This document shows, in pieces, positions 12,388-23,906 of a DNA stretch of 64,000 bases (positions are counted from its first letter, which is position 1; every line of letters begins with the position of its first letter). This stretch comes from Melitaea cinxia (lineage: Eukaryota > Arthropoda > Insecta > Lepidoptera > Nymphalidae), in assembly GCF_905220565.1 (NCBI RefSeq), contig NC_059402.1, positions 13,393,501-13,457,500 on the forward strand, written 5' to 3'. The notes beneath the pieces are model-generated. The model saw only the letters and a list, made by a program, of their open reading frames with translations, made no database searches and had not been told where the DNA came from. The translations under genes and the position numbers were made by a program.

Positions 12388-13046
12388 TACACAATGACAA
12401 AAAACAAACACAAACAAATAATAACAAAAAAACACGCTATATTTTATACGGAGAAAATGGAACAGCCAAAATCGTGTAAACCACGGTGACGAAGATGCGA
12501 CCAGAAAACTTAATTTTAATATTTTTGTTGATTATATAAGAAATATGGCACCATACCAGAAGACTGCGTCGTTTATGTAACGTTACTAAAGGTCGAAAAA
12601 CTTTTTTGATAATATGGAGTTACGCCAACATACATTTGGCAATCCGCAAGGGAAATGCGTTTTAAGCGTAGTGTAAAAAATTGTTTTAAAAGGAATGTAG
12701 TAGAGAAGTAGATAATCTTCATTACGAGTGCATCAGTAATATAGCTATTTAGATAAGCCGCTGACACTGCCACATGCAGCCATTTTGAATTATTAATGAC
12801 GTCATATAACTTAATGTTTAAATTTTTACTTATAGGTACTTGACTGCTGAGATTGAGATCCAAATTACAATATTGTTTATGGTAGGGCTTTTCAGAGAGT
12901 TCCATTACTGTTCATAATAATTGTTTGTATAGGGCATGTAGGTGTATATTGTGCCGTCTGTATTTCCAGTCCCCAGACAAAGGATTTTATCTTACTGAGC
13001 GCATTAAAAAGAAGCTCAAAAGTTACTCTTTTTTATTAATTCACGA
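12388..13046. other. AT-rich DNA, nothing recognised
   Basis: A 110-residue minus-strand frame (12,573-12,905) has no recognisable motif and is probably chance. Confidence 0.45.
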
Positions 13047-13300
13047 TTCAGCCTGTAACATCCCACTGCTATATGCCTCTTTCTCTCTTTGCGGATTAGC
13101 GGATTTCCTACTATGAGTAACGGTCGCTATCAGGTGTTACTAATAACAATCGGGGCGGACAGCTCAGTATGCTCTCAGAGAAACTCTACAAGGACAGACA
13201 TCCAACCCAGAAATAAATTATTTTACAAATACAAATATCCCTCCCGAACCCGCAAAGCGTCTGTGTTTTAGACTTCTACACACACCACTGCACCAGATCG
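13047..13300 (-). mobile_element. SINE-A copy, type 2 head
   Basis: It starts with the shared terminal CAGCCTGTAACATCCCACTG and ends in the diverged tRNA-like head (13,240-13,300). The body has small internal deletions. Both reading frames across it are shadows. Confidence 0.7.
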
Positions 13301-13755
13301 TTTGTTAAAAAAATGTATTTATCGTTTTAAAATTATAAATTTAGTCTGCATGAAAGCCTGCGTAAATAAATTTGTATCTAAACATTTATTTAATCTTGTA
13401 TAAAATTATATGTTTTATGTGTAAAATAATTATAGTTGTAGTTTTAATTTAATGACAATTATAAAACCATTTGTTAAATTTTATTATATACTTTTTCATA
13501 GGACGAAAAAAATGCTTTGCAAATTAATTATCTAATAAAGAAAATACCCCATCTTTATGTATTAAAATTATCGTAAACTCATTTTATAGTCACGTTTAAG
13601 CGCACGCACGCCATCATGTAACGTATTTAACTCGAAGTAGTATAAAATCTTAGTAATAATTATATTTGAATTTGATGAATTTCAACAGATGATGATGATA
13701 TAATAATTAATTAATATTATGGCGAGGCAGAACGTAATATGTACTCATCTATACA
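13301..13755. other. AT-rich DNA, nothing recognised
   Basis: No shared repeat or gene was identified. Confidence 0.5.
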
Positions 13756-14056
13756 TCTATATACAAATAAATAAAATTGGTGTATGTGTTTGTAATATTA
13801 AAATAACCGCTTTTTACTAAATGCATATGTATGTATACCCGGTACACATACCAAAATAACAATTTTTAAATTTTTTGTCTGTCTGTCTGTCTGTCTTTCT
13901 GTTTATCTGTCTGTTTGTTCTGGCTAATCTTTGAAACGACTGGGCCAATTTTGATGGGACTTTCACTGGCAGACCTGATGTGATAAGGAATAACTTAGGC
14001 TACTTTTAATTAAAAATTTATTTATTTTATAACTCTGCAAACTGAACAATAATTTT

Positions 14057-14107
14057 TAACAGACTTCAAAAAAAGAAGAGGTTACTCAATTTCACCGTGA
14101 GGTTACT

Positions 14108-14193
<86 letters not shown>

Positions 14194-14566
14194 TTATGTA
14201 TTTTTGGGGATAACTTCCTCGTGTATGAACCGATTTTGATAATTCTTCTTTTTCCCTGGTGTGGTACCATGATAAGGAAACCAGGATCTGATGATGGAAT
14301 CCCACAGAAATCAAGGGAAAACCCTCGAAAATCTGCATAACTTTTTACTGGGTGTACCGATTTTAATAATTTTTAACTTAATCAAAAGCCGATGTTTATC
14401 ATGTGGTCACATTTAAATTTCATCGAGATCTGATTACAAATTTTGGAGTAATCTTTCATAATGCGTATTTACTTGACTAATTTTTCGTCTACCTACGTTG
14501 TAATAAATACTCGTCGATATAATTGAAGTCGGTTTTTTTTCGTTTGCTTGCCAACACATTTATTTT
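14057..14566 (+). mobile_element. ACCGACTTC element inside the Helitron
   Basis: It starts AACAGACTTCAAAAAAAGAA and ends TTGAAGTCGGTTTTTTTTCG plus the degenerate hairpin GTTTGCTTGCCAAC. The internal block CCAGGATCTGATGATGGAAT is present. A long TA tract sits exactly where other copies read CAATTCGACCGTATATA. Confidence 0.7.
14110..14188. repeat. (TA)n microsatellite
   Basis: An almost pure TA tract of about 39 units lies within the ACCGACTTC element. It creates the Tyr-Ile repeat reading frame on the minus strand. Confidence 0.95.
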
Positions 14567-14745
14567 GTTAAAATTCACGCGGACGAAGTCGCTGGCACAG
14601 CTAGTATGTCATAAACTTGAGAAAATTTGTTGATTTCGTATTAACGTAAATTATTGTTTGTTTTTAAACAAAAAAAAGTGGACTTTAATTGACATCGTCA
14701 AGTAAACGACGACAACGTATCTATAACTCAAAAACTTCATTATTA

Positions 14746-14870
14746 CATAGTATAAAACATAGTCGTTTCCCGCTGTTTGTATGCTTAGATCTTTAAAACT
14801 ACGCAACGGATTTTGATGCGGTTTTCTTTAGTAAGCAGAGTGATTCTAGACGTTACTTTCACCCACATGT
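14746..14870 (+). mobile_element. Helitron 5' fragment
   Basis: ATGCTTAGATCTTTAAAACT and ACGCAACGGATTTTGATGCG recur, nearly identical, in the more complete Helitron at 46,775-46,921. The 3' end is not identifiable here. Confidence 0.5.
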
Positions 14871-15989
14871 TTAATAAATAAAACTTACATCAAAATGAGC
14901 ACTGTTTCATTTCAAATACAATAACATAGTGTTGTCTGCTAAAAATCTGGCTTAAATGTCGTTTGCCGACTATAATGTAGCCTGAACAGGAATTTCTTAG
15001 TCAAACTATTCGTGATTTCTTTTAACATACTAATACGGGTTTGACAAAAAACCGATTTATTTATATTACTGATATTAGGGTGCATCGACATTTTTAATCT
15101 ATGGAAAATTATAGAATATGTTATTATTTAGATATCTTTTGAACTCTAAAACATATTTTAAATCTAAAAGCGTTGATTTATAAGCGAGGAATAGCAAAAA
15201 CAAAACCAAGTCTTCTATGGAATTAAATCTTTTTAGTTCAATATTTTTTTCTACAATTCCATTACAGGTATTTTTAATCCGTTTTGATCTGTTTGTAGTC
15301 GGTTGAAAACATTTTACAAAGAAAAACCTCTGAGAAAAACCTCTTTAAATAAACGTCCATAGACAAGTCGTTATTCCTATATACATATCAGTTTAGTGCG
15401 TGTAAAATGCCAGATTTAACTAAGTCCACAAGCCAAAATTAAATTGAAGAAATAAAAACATTTTAAAATATCACAAACGACAAAAAAATCACGACATTTC
15501 TTGTAATTAATGGTTGAAAAAGTCAAATTTTAGTATAGTCAGTAGTATAGTTTTATATTAGTCAATTAAAAATTGATATGAATAAACAAGTTTTTTTTAA
15601 TACTTAAATCCAGATTCTGCACACTTATTATAAAAATAATATGTTGGGCACCTTTTATAACTTTTCTTTGACAAAAAATGTTTTAGTTAAATAATGACGA
15701 TTAACTATCCTACGAACCTTTATACGAACACCATAGACGGTATTAAACCATATCACACGCAACGTAAAAGCGAAGAACATATCCGGGACGTATAAAACCT
15801 TTTTTCAGTATATTGGGGTAGAGATCTTAATCTGTGGAGATCTATTTGTGTTATCCGCGGCTCTCTCGCTGTGAATTTTATTTCTTCTCGTTTGTGATTT
15901 CCCCTTCCTTTATGTTGAGCGTTTTGTTAAATTGTTTTATTTTTGTGCTATTTGTACGAAAGATAGTGGTGCGTTCAAGTATAGAATAG
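14871..15989. other. AT-rich DNA, nothing recognised
   Basis: No gene or shared repeat was recognised. Confidence 0.5.
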
Positions 15990-16035
15990 AATATACTTTA
16001 TTGCACACCACTCATAAAAGATTTACATAAAACCG
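15990..16035 (-). mobile_element. Possible LINE 3' tail
   Basis: On the minus strand it reads GGTGTGCAATAAAGTATATTC, a polyadenylation-signal-bearing tail typical of insect LINE 3' ends. It is too short to classify. Confidence 0.35.
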
Positions 16036-16167
16036 GTTTTTTAAACATAGAGTTAGTAGTTATATCAAGCACCTCCACGCTTTTTACTCTGAATTGAATT
16101 ATTCTCTTAATAACTTAAATTTTATTTTGAAGTAATTAATTATGATTGATTTTTCGATCTCTTACTT

Positions 16168-16372
16168 ACGTTAGCGCAGCGGTAATAGTACTGGCTGTTG
16201 CGCTGGCGGTCGCGGGTTCGCTTCCCGCTCACGACAGACATCGACCATATAGATGTTAGTCGTTGTCTGGGCGTTGCGTTTGTGTATTTTATGTGTTTCC
16301 GGACACCCAACACAGGAGAAAATCCTACTGGGGAAATCCGTTGAGTGTGAAGCGTTTATAAATTCTACTACT
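16168..16372 (+). mobile_element. SINE-C copy, tRNA-derived
   Basis: The A box is in GTTAGCGCAGCGGTAATAG and the B box in GCGGGTTCGCTTCCCGC. The head shares TTGCGCTGGCGGTCGCGG with SINE-A, but the 3' body is different (GTTTCCGGACACCCAACACA, then CCGTTGAGTGTGAAGCG). Only fragments of this body occur elsewhere (10.69 and 19.92 kb). The missing tRNA fold around the boxes and the long tail rule out a functional tRNA gene. Confidence 0.7.
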
Positions 16373-16575
16373 GTAATATAAACTCCTTGTAATTAAAAAT
16401 TATTTTCTACTTTTTAGTTCGATTAGATATAAAAGCGTGGTTTTTTTTAAGTTTTTTTATAAATGTAATATATTTTTTATTTTTTAGTGAAAATTATGCT
16501 CAAAGATTCCATTACATACATACATAGGTATATACAACCCAAGCTAATAAAACCCTGGTAAAAAATATAATATAA

Positions 16576-17022
16576 TAATTGTGTTTACAGGCAAATGAAG
16601 AAAAACCGGCTTCAATTATATCGACAAGTAATACAACGTAGGTAGACGAAAAAATAGTCAAACAAATATGCATTATCAAAGATTACTCCAAAAGTTGTAA
16701 TCAGATCTCGATGAAATTTAAATGTGACCACATGATAAACACCGGCTTTCGATTAAATTAATAATCATAAAAATCGGTACACCCAGTAAAAAGTTATGCG
16801 GATTTTCGAGAGTTTCCCTCGATTTATCTGTTATCCCATCATCAGATCCTGGTTTCCTTATCATGGTACCAAATAAAGGACATCTCCTTTCCAACAAAAA
16901 AAAAAAAGAATTATCAAAATCGGTTCATAAACAACGTAGTTATCCCAGAACATACATAAAAAATACATATATACGGTCGAATTGAGTAACCTCCTCCTTT
17001 TTTTGAAGTCGGTTAAAAAGGG
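16576..17022 (-). mobile_element. ACCGACTTC element
   Basis: On the minus strand it starts AACCGACTTCAAAAAAAGGA and ends TTGAAGCCGGTTTTTCTTC plus ACAATTATT. It contains the internal ACTGGGTGTACCGATTTT and GATCTGATGATGGGAT blocks. Confidence 0.75.
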
Positions 17023-17689
17023 AATAATCAATGTTAACGTACATACGTACTCTTCTGTTACACTTGGTCTCGATTAAGGTATTTATTTTTATTTTTATAA
17101 TTACAGGGAAGGGAGGGATTTTGAGTGCGTGCATCAAACAATTATTTTTAGTTGTTGCTGTAGAGATTTGTCTTATGACGAAAGTATATGCGATGAAAAC
17201 AATTCATAGTTCCGTTTAATACTACAAGTAATAATTTATAATTTAAAAAATAATAAAAACCTAATCGAATTAACTATTTAGTAAAATCTAACTTAATTAG
17301 AACAATGTTCTATTCGAAAATTAAATGATTATTTTCAGTGGACAATGCTTTCAACATTAATTTCAAGTTATATTATAGGATCAAATTAAAAATAATAATT
17401 ATTACATTTAAAAATTTAGAACAAAATGCGATGGAAAATTCAAATAAAATTCTAAACAAGTGATCAAAGGGAATCTGTTATGTACAGTTATCTATGGCTT
17501 TCAGAGACTGGCTTTTTATTCCATCGAATATGAGCCCCGCTCCTGTGGTGCGTTGATTAGATTTTGATCCGTGTCTCTTATATACATTCCTACGCTTTGT
17601 TGAAGCTCGGAATTTAATTATACGTAAAACGTAAAACTTTGCACTAAATTTTATATAAATAACAATATCGTTCAAAGCTTATATAATCG
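17023..17689. other. AT-rich DNA, nothing recognised
   Basis: No gene or shared repeat is recognised. Short frames of 60-65 residues appear to be chance. Confidence 0.45.
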
Positions 17690-17900
17690 ACAAGCCAGTT
17701 GGCGAAGTTTGCAGTGACCCTGCCTTCTGTCTCGAGACTGGATAAATATATGAATTTATTTTTACTATTATTTATATGTGTATTGTTTATATGTATACTT
17801 ACACAAAAAAAGTGTATGGATGTGTGCAAGTCACACACTGCACAACTAAAGCTTCTAGAAGGTAGCCAACGAGAGATTTTTTCACCAATAATATGAAATA
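17690..17900 (+). mobile_element. SINE-B copy
   Basis: The head contains CCAGTTGGCGAAGTTTGCAG and CCTGCCTTCTGTCTCGAG and is followed by an AT-rich tail (TTATATGTGTATTGTTTAT). The head matches copies at 19.8 (minus), 35.85 (plus) and 45.2 kb (minus). The B box is damaged. Confidence 0.55.
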
Positions 17901-18892
17901 CTGTATAATGTATGTTATTGCACTATCTAAATTAAACTATATTATTTGTTATTTGTTCAGTTATGTGAAAAAGACGCTAGATATCGTAAAATAGCTCGTA
18001 AAACTTTCAATTACGGTTATCATATTTGAAATTATCAGTGTAATCTTGGCATCATTAAAAACCATTAAACCAAATCAATTAACGAATAGCATATTTTTGC
18101 TTAAATTCAAAATAAATAACCGAAACCGCGTGTACAAACTAGTAGCATATACAATAATAGTAAACGCCATTACGGAAGCATGACGACTGCGTTCATCAAA
18201 ATTTAATTTCAGAGAACCTTGAATTTACGCCGATAGAATATTTTGGCGGACCAGGGTTTGGGCGCACCTGCTTCATTAATATAGGTATGATACATGTGCG
18301 TCAAATGAACGGGATACCTTTCGAGAATACTGTTTAACTACTTTGAATTTTAATTATTTATTTAATTTATATTTGTTTACAATGAGTGTCACAACAATAA
18401 CACATCTATTTGCATATATTTTTTGCATTTTTGCAATGTTGTTTGAAATTCTCTCAGCTGTTTAACAAGTTGCCAATTTATTTAAAGTTTTTGATAGTGT
18501 TGACGCGTTGAAAAAAAAAACAATTTAAGCTACACATTCCTTCGAACACCGGCGACTAATATAAATATTGTTTGCGTATAACTTGTTTGTATCTAAGTCT
18601 TAATTTTAGTAAATTTGTAGTGAGTTTGAGTGATTTCACTTTTCCTCTAAATTTTCTTTATGTACTAAAAAACAACCTTAGTAATAAATGTATCTGAAAA
18701 GAAAACAAACCTCTAGATAAATGACCTCCAGCACGGTATTCAAATGTACACGTGTTTTTAAAGCTGTTGTTAAGTATTCAGGATACCTTAAGGTTTATTT
18801 ATTTCTCTCGCCAACGAGTAAAATATATTTCAAAAACTCAACTGTGTTTGAGTTGAAAGCTAAGTCGACGTCTGTTACAACCTAAAGATCCT
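17901..18892. other. AT-rich DNA, nothing recognised
   Basis: No gene or shared repeat was recognised. Confidence 0.5.
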
Positions 18893-19060
18893 ATTATTTT
18901 TTTTTATAATTAGATAGGCTTTCAGGCTTGCGTTTGACCACTATTTCACCTGATGTTAAGTGAGAATGTGGTCTAGGATGGAGCACGCTTACCTAGAAGT
19001 AGCCTATTCATTCGCGACTTAAAGATCGCCAGATTGTAGTTATCCGGAAACACTGACGAC
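18893..19060 (-). mobile_element. LINE-type 3' tail
   Basis: A T-rich start is followed by TCACCTGATGTTAAGTGAGA and GGTCTAGGATGGAGCACGC. On the minus strand this is a 3' UTR ending CATCAGGTGAAATAGTGGTC plus an A-rich tail, the layout of the 7.3 and 25.0 kb copies. Probably a related but separate family. Confidence 0.5.
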
Positions 19061-19619
19061 ATCTGACATCTCGGTTGACTCTTCATAATATTTATACATA
19101 AATAATAGTCAGCAGTGAATACTAAATAAATGTAAATTTGAACATTTATGTAAGAGTCAGCTGCGCTTGTAAGAAGTTTTGTCTTGGAAGCAGCTGTAGC
19201 CGTCTCAGACTCAACTAGAACTGTAAACTAATCAATTGTATAATATATAGCTACATGTTCATATATTCAAGTACAAATATCCAATATGGCGTCTCAATAT
19301 GATATAATAATTGGGCATCATGTTGTGCGATACATAATGATATTATTTGTACAACATCAACTTTACAGAAACATATTATATGTATACGACGGTTCGCTTC
19401 ATGTTAAATTTAATTATGTTTAGGTCGACCTTTTTGTTTAGTGTTGTTTTATATTTTACTTTATCCTTTTCGGGGCTTAATACTTAAAGAATGGTATTAT
19501 GGGGATACTATTTCGTTCACCTAAGCGTCCGTTGTCTGCCGTTTAAAAGTTGTAATAGGTAAACATTTACAAATTTTATAAAATTAATTAATGAATATCA
19601 TATAACATTTACACACGGT
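19061..19619. other. AT-rich DNA, nothing recognised
   Basis: No gene or shared repeat was recognised. Confidence 0.5.
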
Positions 19620-19812
19620 CGTCTGTTCTTAAGGTAAGCAATTTAATGCTTACTATAAGTAACAGCCGACTGCTATAATTAAATATTTTTTTTTGATAAA
19701 TATACATGGAAATAGTACATATATAAATACAAATATTACACAGGTGGGAATCGATCCCACTACCCGCGGAGCAGAAAGCAGGACCACTACAAACTGCAAC
19801 GCAAATACTTGT
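19620..19812 (-). mobile_element. SINE-B copy
   Basis: The minus-strand head contains a B-box-like GGGATCGATTCCCACC and the CCTGCTTTCTGCTCCGCGGG module. The tail reads back to a GTAAGCAATTTAATGCTTAC-like end, as in the 35.9 and 49.4 kb copies. Confidence 0.65.
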
Positions 19813-19847
19813 ACATTATTATAATGATACGATAAATGTTATTTTTT

Positions 19848-20045
19848 AACCCACTTCAAAAAAGGAGGGGGTTACTCAATTCACCCGTATAGATTTATAT
19901 ATTTTTTTATGTATCGGTACCCCAACTCAGGAGAAAATCTTACTGATCCGTACGATGCTACGGATCCGTTGATTGTGAAGAGTTTATTAATAATAATTAT
20001 TATTAATGTATGTTCGGGAATAACTTCGTCGTTCTTTGTCCAGAT
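19848..20045 (+). mobile_element. ACCGACTTC element start, interrupted by a SINE-C tail
   Basis: TTTAACCCACTTCAAAAAAGG begins the element. At about 19,916-20,010 it is interrupted by a SINE-C-like 3' end (CGTTGATTGTGAAGAGTTTA). It resumes with GTATGTTCGGGAATAACTTC. The 3' half is missing. Confidence 0.55.
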
Positions 20046-20370
20046 ATTTTATTATCTTATATTCAAAATTTAACATTCTATTTATTTGTTGGACAAATAA
20101 AGCAGTAAAATAAATAAATAAATGAGTTTAAAATTCATGTATGAACTAGTTTGACTATAGATAGTACTTCATGCACTGAAAAAAAAATGATATTTTCAAA
20201 ATTATACAGATAGAAAACAACATAAAATTTTGGAAAGGTTCCTTATTGATTCACAAAAATCAAGTCTTGTAATATGTAATAATATGTACAGATGTCGTTA
20301 ATACTAGCTACATTTTAAAATAGTTGCGATGTGAAAGATGGGGTGGATTTATGTTAAGAACAAAGTTTTA

Positions 20371-20669
20371 TAGGCTTTCAGCCTGTAATATCCCACTTCT
20401 GGGCATAGGCCTCTTTCCCCATGTAGGAGAAGGATCAGAGCTTAATCCACCACGCTGCTCTAATGCAGGTTGTCGGACATATTCCCTACTATGAGTAACG
20501 ATCACTAACAAGTGTACATGATAACAACCGGGACCGACGGCTTAACGTGCTCTCCGAGACACCGAGGAGTATGGCCAATACAAATGTTTGTCATGTGCGG
20601 GGATTGAACCCGCAACCGCCAGCGCAACAGACTTAATCCATAGCTGTGACCGTTGCGCCAACGCGAAAC
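20371..20669 (-). mobile_element. SINE-A copy with a 13-bp target-site duplication
   Basis: Flanked by perfect direct repeats GAACAAAGTTTTA at 20,358-20,370 and 20,670-20,682, so both boundaries are exact. The minus-strand head has a B box (GGTTCAATCCCCG) and the type 1 CGTTGGCGCAACGG-like A-box region. Part of the body is deleted relative to the 51.6 kb copy. The 106-residue reading frame overlapping it is a shadow. Confidence 0.9.
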
Positions 20670-21143
20670 GAACAAAGTTTTACTATTATTTTATTCCTTC
20701 TCAGCATATCATCGGCCACGAAATTCAGAGATTTTGTCGTTTATTCTTGTATTTCAATCACTTATCAGATTGTCCTTTTTTAAATCCGTCCTTTGCATAT
20801 GGTATAGATTTTATCACTATCGTATTACCATTTGTAAAAATTTTATTGTGGTCGAAATGTAGTAAATCGGGAATTTTCGATATGAATGAGCGGCAAATAA
20901 CGGCTTAGCAGAAAACTACAACACGTTGAACATACATAGCACACACACGTGGATCATTTGAATCGAAAGCAACAAAAATGACTGTCACAACTATTGTACT
21001 GACTTTTTTATATTTAAACTAGCTATGCCCGCGGCCTGGTCCGCGTGGAAATTAACAAAAAAGTTATTGTTCAGTTCGCAGAGTTATAAAATTATTAATT
21101 TTTTAAAATAAAAGCCTAAAATAAAACCTAAGTTACTCCTTAC

Positions 21144-23686
21144 TTTTTTTTTTTTTTTTTTTGATATCGCAAGGTAACCCATTTACGGGTGATATCCAGG
21201 ATGCCCGGGTAGGCATTCCTAGACCGTATGTCGGCTTAGCACTTGGGGGTGCACTACCGATCAAAACCCCTGCGGGAGCCTTCAGCCGCTTTAATTGGAG
21301 GGTCCCGGAACTGCAGGCAACAGGATCCCTCCAGCGACAGGCTGGCCTCGGCGAAAAGACCAGACTTCTCCTCCATGGGACTGTCCGGCTCACCTCTGAA
21401 CAATCCCGACGACGCCATGTCTAGCAGGACCGGGTTCCCATCCCGGCCCGACACGGGCACAGGGGCGTTACTGGAAACGCATTAAGTAGCGCCTCCTACG
21501 CACCCCCGTTCGTCGCCTGCGGACGGAGGCCTCGTCGGCGACCCCCTCTCTCATCCGCTCGTCGTTCTCCTTCTGGGACATTACTGTCTCGCAGAAGGAG
21601 ACCATCGCCTTCCAGGACTCGTCGTCACCGAGCATCACGGTGATAACGCTCGGCAGTGACAAGTCCCCTCCGAGGACTGTCGTCAGATCGCGACGTAGCG
21701 CCGCCCATCTCGGGCACACCTCGAGGGTGTGCTGGGCAGAGTCCACCGCCGCGCCACAATCGTGACATTCAGTAGTCGGCTCCCTTTGGGCCGTCCGACA
21801 CAAGTATTCACCAAAGCAGCCGTGCCCGGTGAGAACCTGCGTCAGACGGAAGGTGAGGGGTTTGCGCTTACGGCGCATCCACCGCTCAAGGACCGGGCGC
21901 AAGGCAGCCGTTACGCGTGTGCCATACGGCTGCTCCGCCAGGTCCTCCCCCCACCTCCGCATTAATGCTTCTTGCCCCATCCGGCGCACCCGTAGGATCC
22001 CGTCCAACGTGAGGTTCTCACCAAGAGCCCTCCTACCCGAGACGTATGAGTAGGTCTCGGCAAGGACCTCCGCCACGAGCCCCCATGGGGGGTCGCCAGC
22101 TAGAGCAGTAGCTGCAGCCCACGATACCGTATGATACCCCCGAATCACCCTCACCGCGATGATCTTCTGCGTCGACCGCAGTGCGGCCTTATTCTTCGCA
22201 GTGAGGCGATCCGCCCAAACCGGGGCACCGTACGTTGCCATACTCCGGCAGACTCCGGAATATAGCTGCCTGCAGGCGGCGCTGGGTCCTCCGAGGTTCG
22301 GGAGGAGTCTGCCCAGTGCACTCGCCACCTTCACGACCTTCGGTCCCACCATAGCGAAGTGTGGACCGAAGGTCCACCCTCCGTCAAGGATGAGCCCCAA
22401 ATATTTCATTTGAGAGCTCATCCTGACCCTCCCCTCTCCGATCTGCAGGGTAGCCCCCGGTGGGGGTCCCTTGCGTCCGGTCCCGCGGAAGAGGAGGGCT
22501 TCGGTCTTTTCAATTCTGACACGAAGCCCCAAACTCTTTATGCGGCTGATCACGAGGTCGAGTCCGACTTCAGCCAGCCGCGCCGCCTCCTTATAGTCTC
22601 GTCCCCGGGAGTAAACGAGAGTGTCATCCGCGTAGCAAATGACACCCATCCCGGGGAGGAGACGGCCTCGCAGGACCCAGTCGTATCCGGTGTCCCACAG
22701 GATCGGGCCCAGCACCGATCCCTGTGGGACACCGCAGCCGACCCGCCGCCACTCCACGGACCCCGACCGATTTTCGAGGCCTACTTTACGATCGGAGAGG
22801 TACGCCTCCAGCAGCCTCCCTAGTTACGGGGGTACTCCGAAGAATTTCAGTGCCTCCCGAATCACTGCATGCGGGAGGCTGTTGAAGGCATTCGCGATGT
22901 CCAACGACACCGCGAGCACCACCTCCCTCTTGTGTTCCGCTTCACCCGTCACCGCCCGTAGGCGTTTGAGGGCGTCGATGGTCGACCGGCGCGCTCGAAA
23001 CCCGAATTGGGATTCCGAGAGTCCGGGTCCCGAGCCCTCCTCCAGGTGCTGAACGAGCCGGGAAGCCACTATTCTCTCCAAGAGTTTCCCAGCTTCGTTC
23101 AGCAACACCACCGGTCGCACCGACGAAGCCGAGTCCGGGGTCCGCCCTGCCTTAGGAAGTAGGCAAAGCCGACCCTCCTTCCAGGCCCCCGGGAACTGGC
23201 CAGACTTCAGGCAGCGGTCAAACAGTTCCCGGAGGCTATCGCCGAGGTGCCCGAGAGCGATCCCAAGTACTCTCCCTTGCACCCCGTCTGGACTCGGCGC
23301 CCTCTTCTTACTCTGAAGGCGGGACAGAGCTGCCTCCATTTCAGCCTCTGTGACGGGTGGCGGAACACTCTCCTCCTCGTCCGGCGTCTGCCGAGCCATC
23401 CTGGGGGGCATGAAACCCTCGGGTTCGTCGGGAAAGAGTTCCCCGACGATCCTTCCCAGTTGCTCCGGCTGGAGCGTTTCGCTGATGGGGGCCGACTGGG
23501 CGCGGAGCTTGTTCCGCGCCCAATTATAAGGTCGGCCCCAGGGGTCCCTCTCTAGACCCCCAACTAACTCCAGCCAAGCCTCCTCCTTGGCTCGGCATAT
23601 GGCCTGCTGCAGGATCTTCCTTTTCTCCACGTAGATCCTGCGCAGCCTGTCGTCCCTGTCCACGTCCTGGGGGCGTCTCCGCCTGC
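21144..23686 (-). mobile_element. 5'-truncated R1-clade-like non-LTR retrotransposon
   Basis: A 2.54-kb GC-rich island in AT-rich DNA. It is flanked by a 14-bp direct repeat, AAGTTACTCCTTAC, at 21,130-21,143 and 23,687-23,700. On the minus strand it ends in a poly(A) tail of about 18 bases directly against the target-site duplication. A tail, a variable-length duplication and 5' truncation are the marks of target-primed reverse transcription. The endonuclease domain and ORF1 are absent through truncation. The 3' UTR is about 300 bp (21,162-21,467). Many reading frames on both strands here are shadows. Confidence 0.9.
21468..23686 (-). pseudogene. Reverse transcriptase (pol) fragment, one in-frame stop
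   Basis: The minus-strand frame is open from the truncated 5' edge to a TAA at 22,824-22,826, and continues in the same frame to 21,468. Before the stop are a GRPYNWARNKLRA thumb-like N-flank, the SRPVVLLNEAGKLLERI-like fingers region and the motif DIANAFNSL with the first catalytic Asp. After it come VPQGSVLGP and the catalytic YADD box at 22,623-22,634. A C-terminal zinc knuckle (C-X2-C-X8-H-X4-C, in ECHDCGAAVDSAQHTLEVC) lies in the last third. Motif style and the C-terminal knuckle suggest the R1 clade. The single stop separates RT motif A from motifs B and C, so no active polymerase can be made from this copy. No frame shift is needed to read it, which suggests a recent insertion. Confidence 0.85.
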
Positions 23687-23906
23687 AAGTTACTCCTTAC
23701 TACATCAACTATCAGCCAGTGAAAGTCCCGTCAAAATCGGTCCAGCCATTTCAGTAATTAGGCGTAACCTGTTGGTTGGACAGACAGACAGACAAAAATT
23801 GTAAAAAATGTTATTTTGGTACATGTATCGTGTATACATGCAATTAATAAAAAGCGGTTATTTTTATATTGCAAACAGACACAACTATTTTATTTATTTG
23901 TATAGA

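Larger units (their letters stand above)
13756..14604 (+). mobile_element. Helitron carrying an ACCGACTTC element
   Basis: The 5' end (TCTATATACAAATAAATAAA, then TGTAATATTAAAATAACCGC) matches the reverse complement of the Helitron end at 23.9 kb. The 3' end is GCGGACGAAGTCGCTGGCAC followed by AGCTAG and T. A GTCT microsatellite (13,878-13,900) corresponds to the GACA run of the other copy. The middle is occupied by an inserted ACCGACTTC element and its TA expansion, so the Helitron proper is about 330 bp. Confidence 0.65.
21019..23906 (-). mobile_element. Helitron split by a non-LTR insertion
   Basis: On the minus strand the 3' end is GCCGCGGGCATAGCTAG (21,019-21,035). The 5' end is TCTATACAAATAAATAAAA near 23,906, followed by AAAATAACCGC and ACAATTTTTGTCTGTCTGTC. 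Without the insertion (21,144-23,700) it is about 330 bp. Its family match is the Helitron at 13.76-14.60 kb. The Helitron must be older than the retrotransposon inside it. Confidence 0.75.

Noticed and set aside
14066..14338. Proteins with long Tyr-Ile repeats, also at 49,309 and 55,638
   Set aside because: They are TA microsatellites read in frame, without a gene context.
21161..23555. Many plus-strand reading frames opposite the retrotransposon, up to 154 residues
   Set aside because: They are antisense shadows of the GC-rich RT frame, which alone shows motifs and collinearity.
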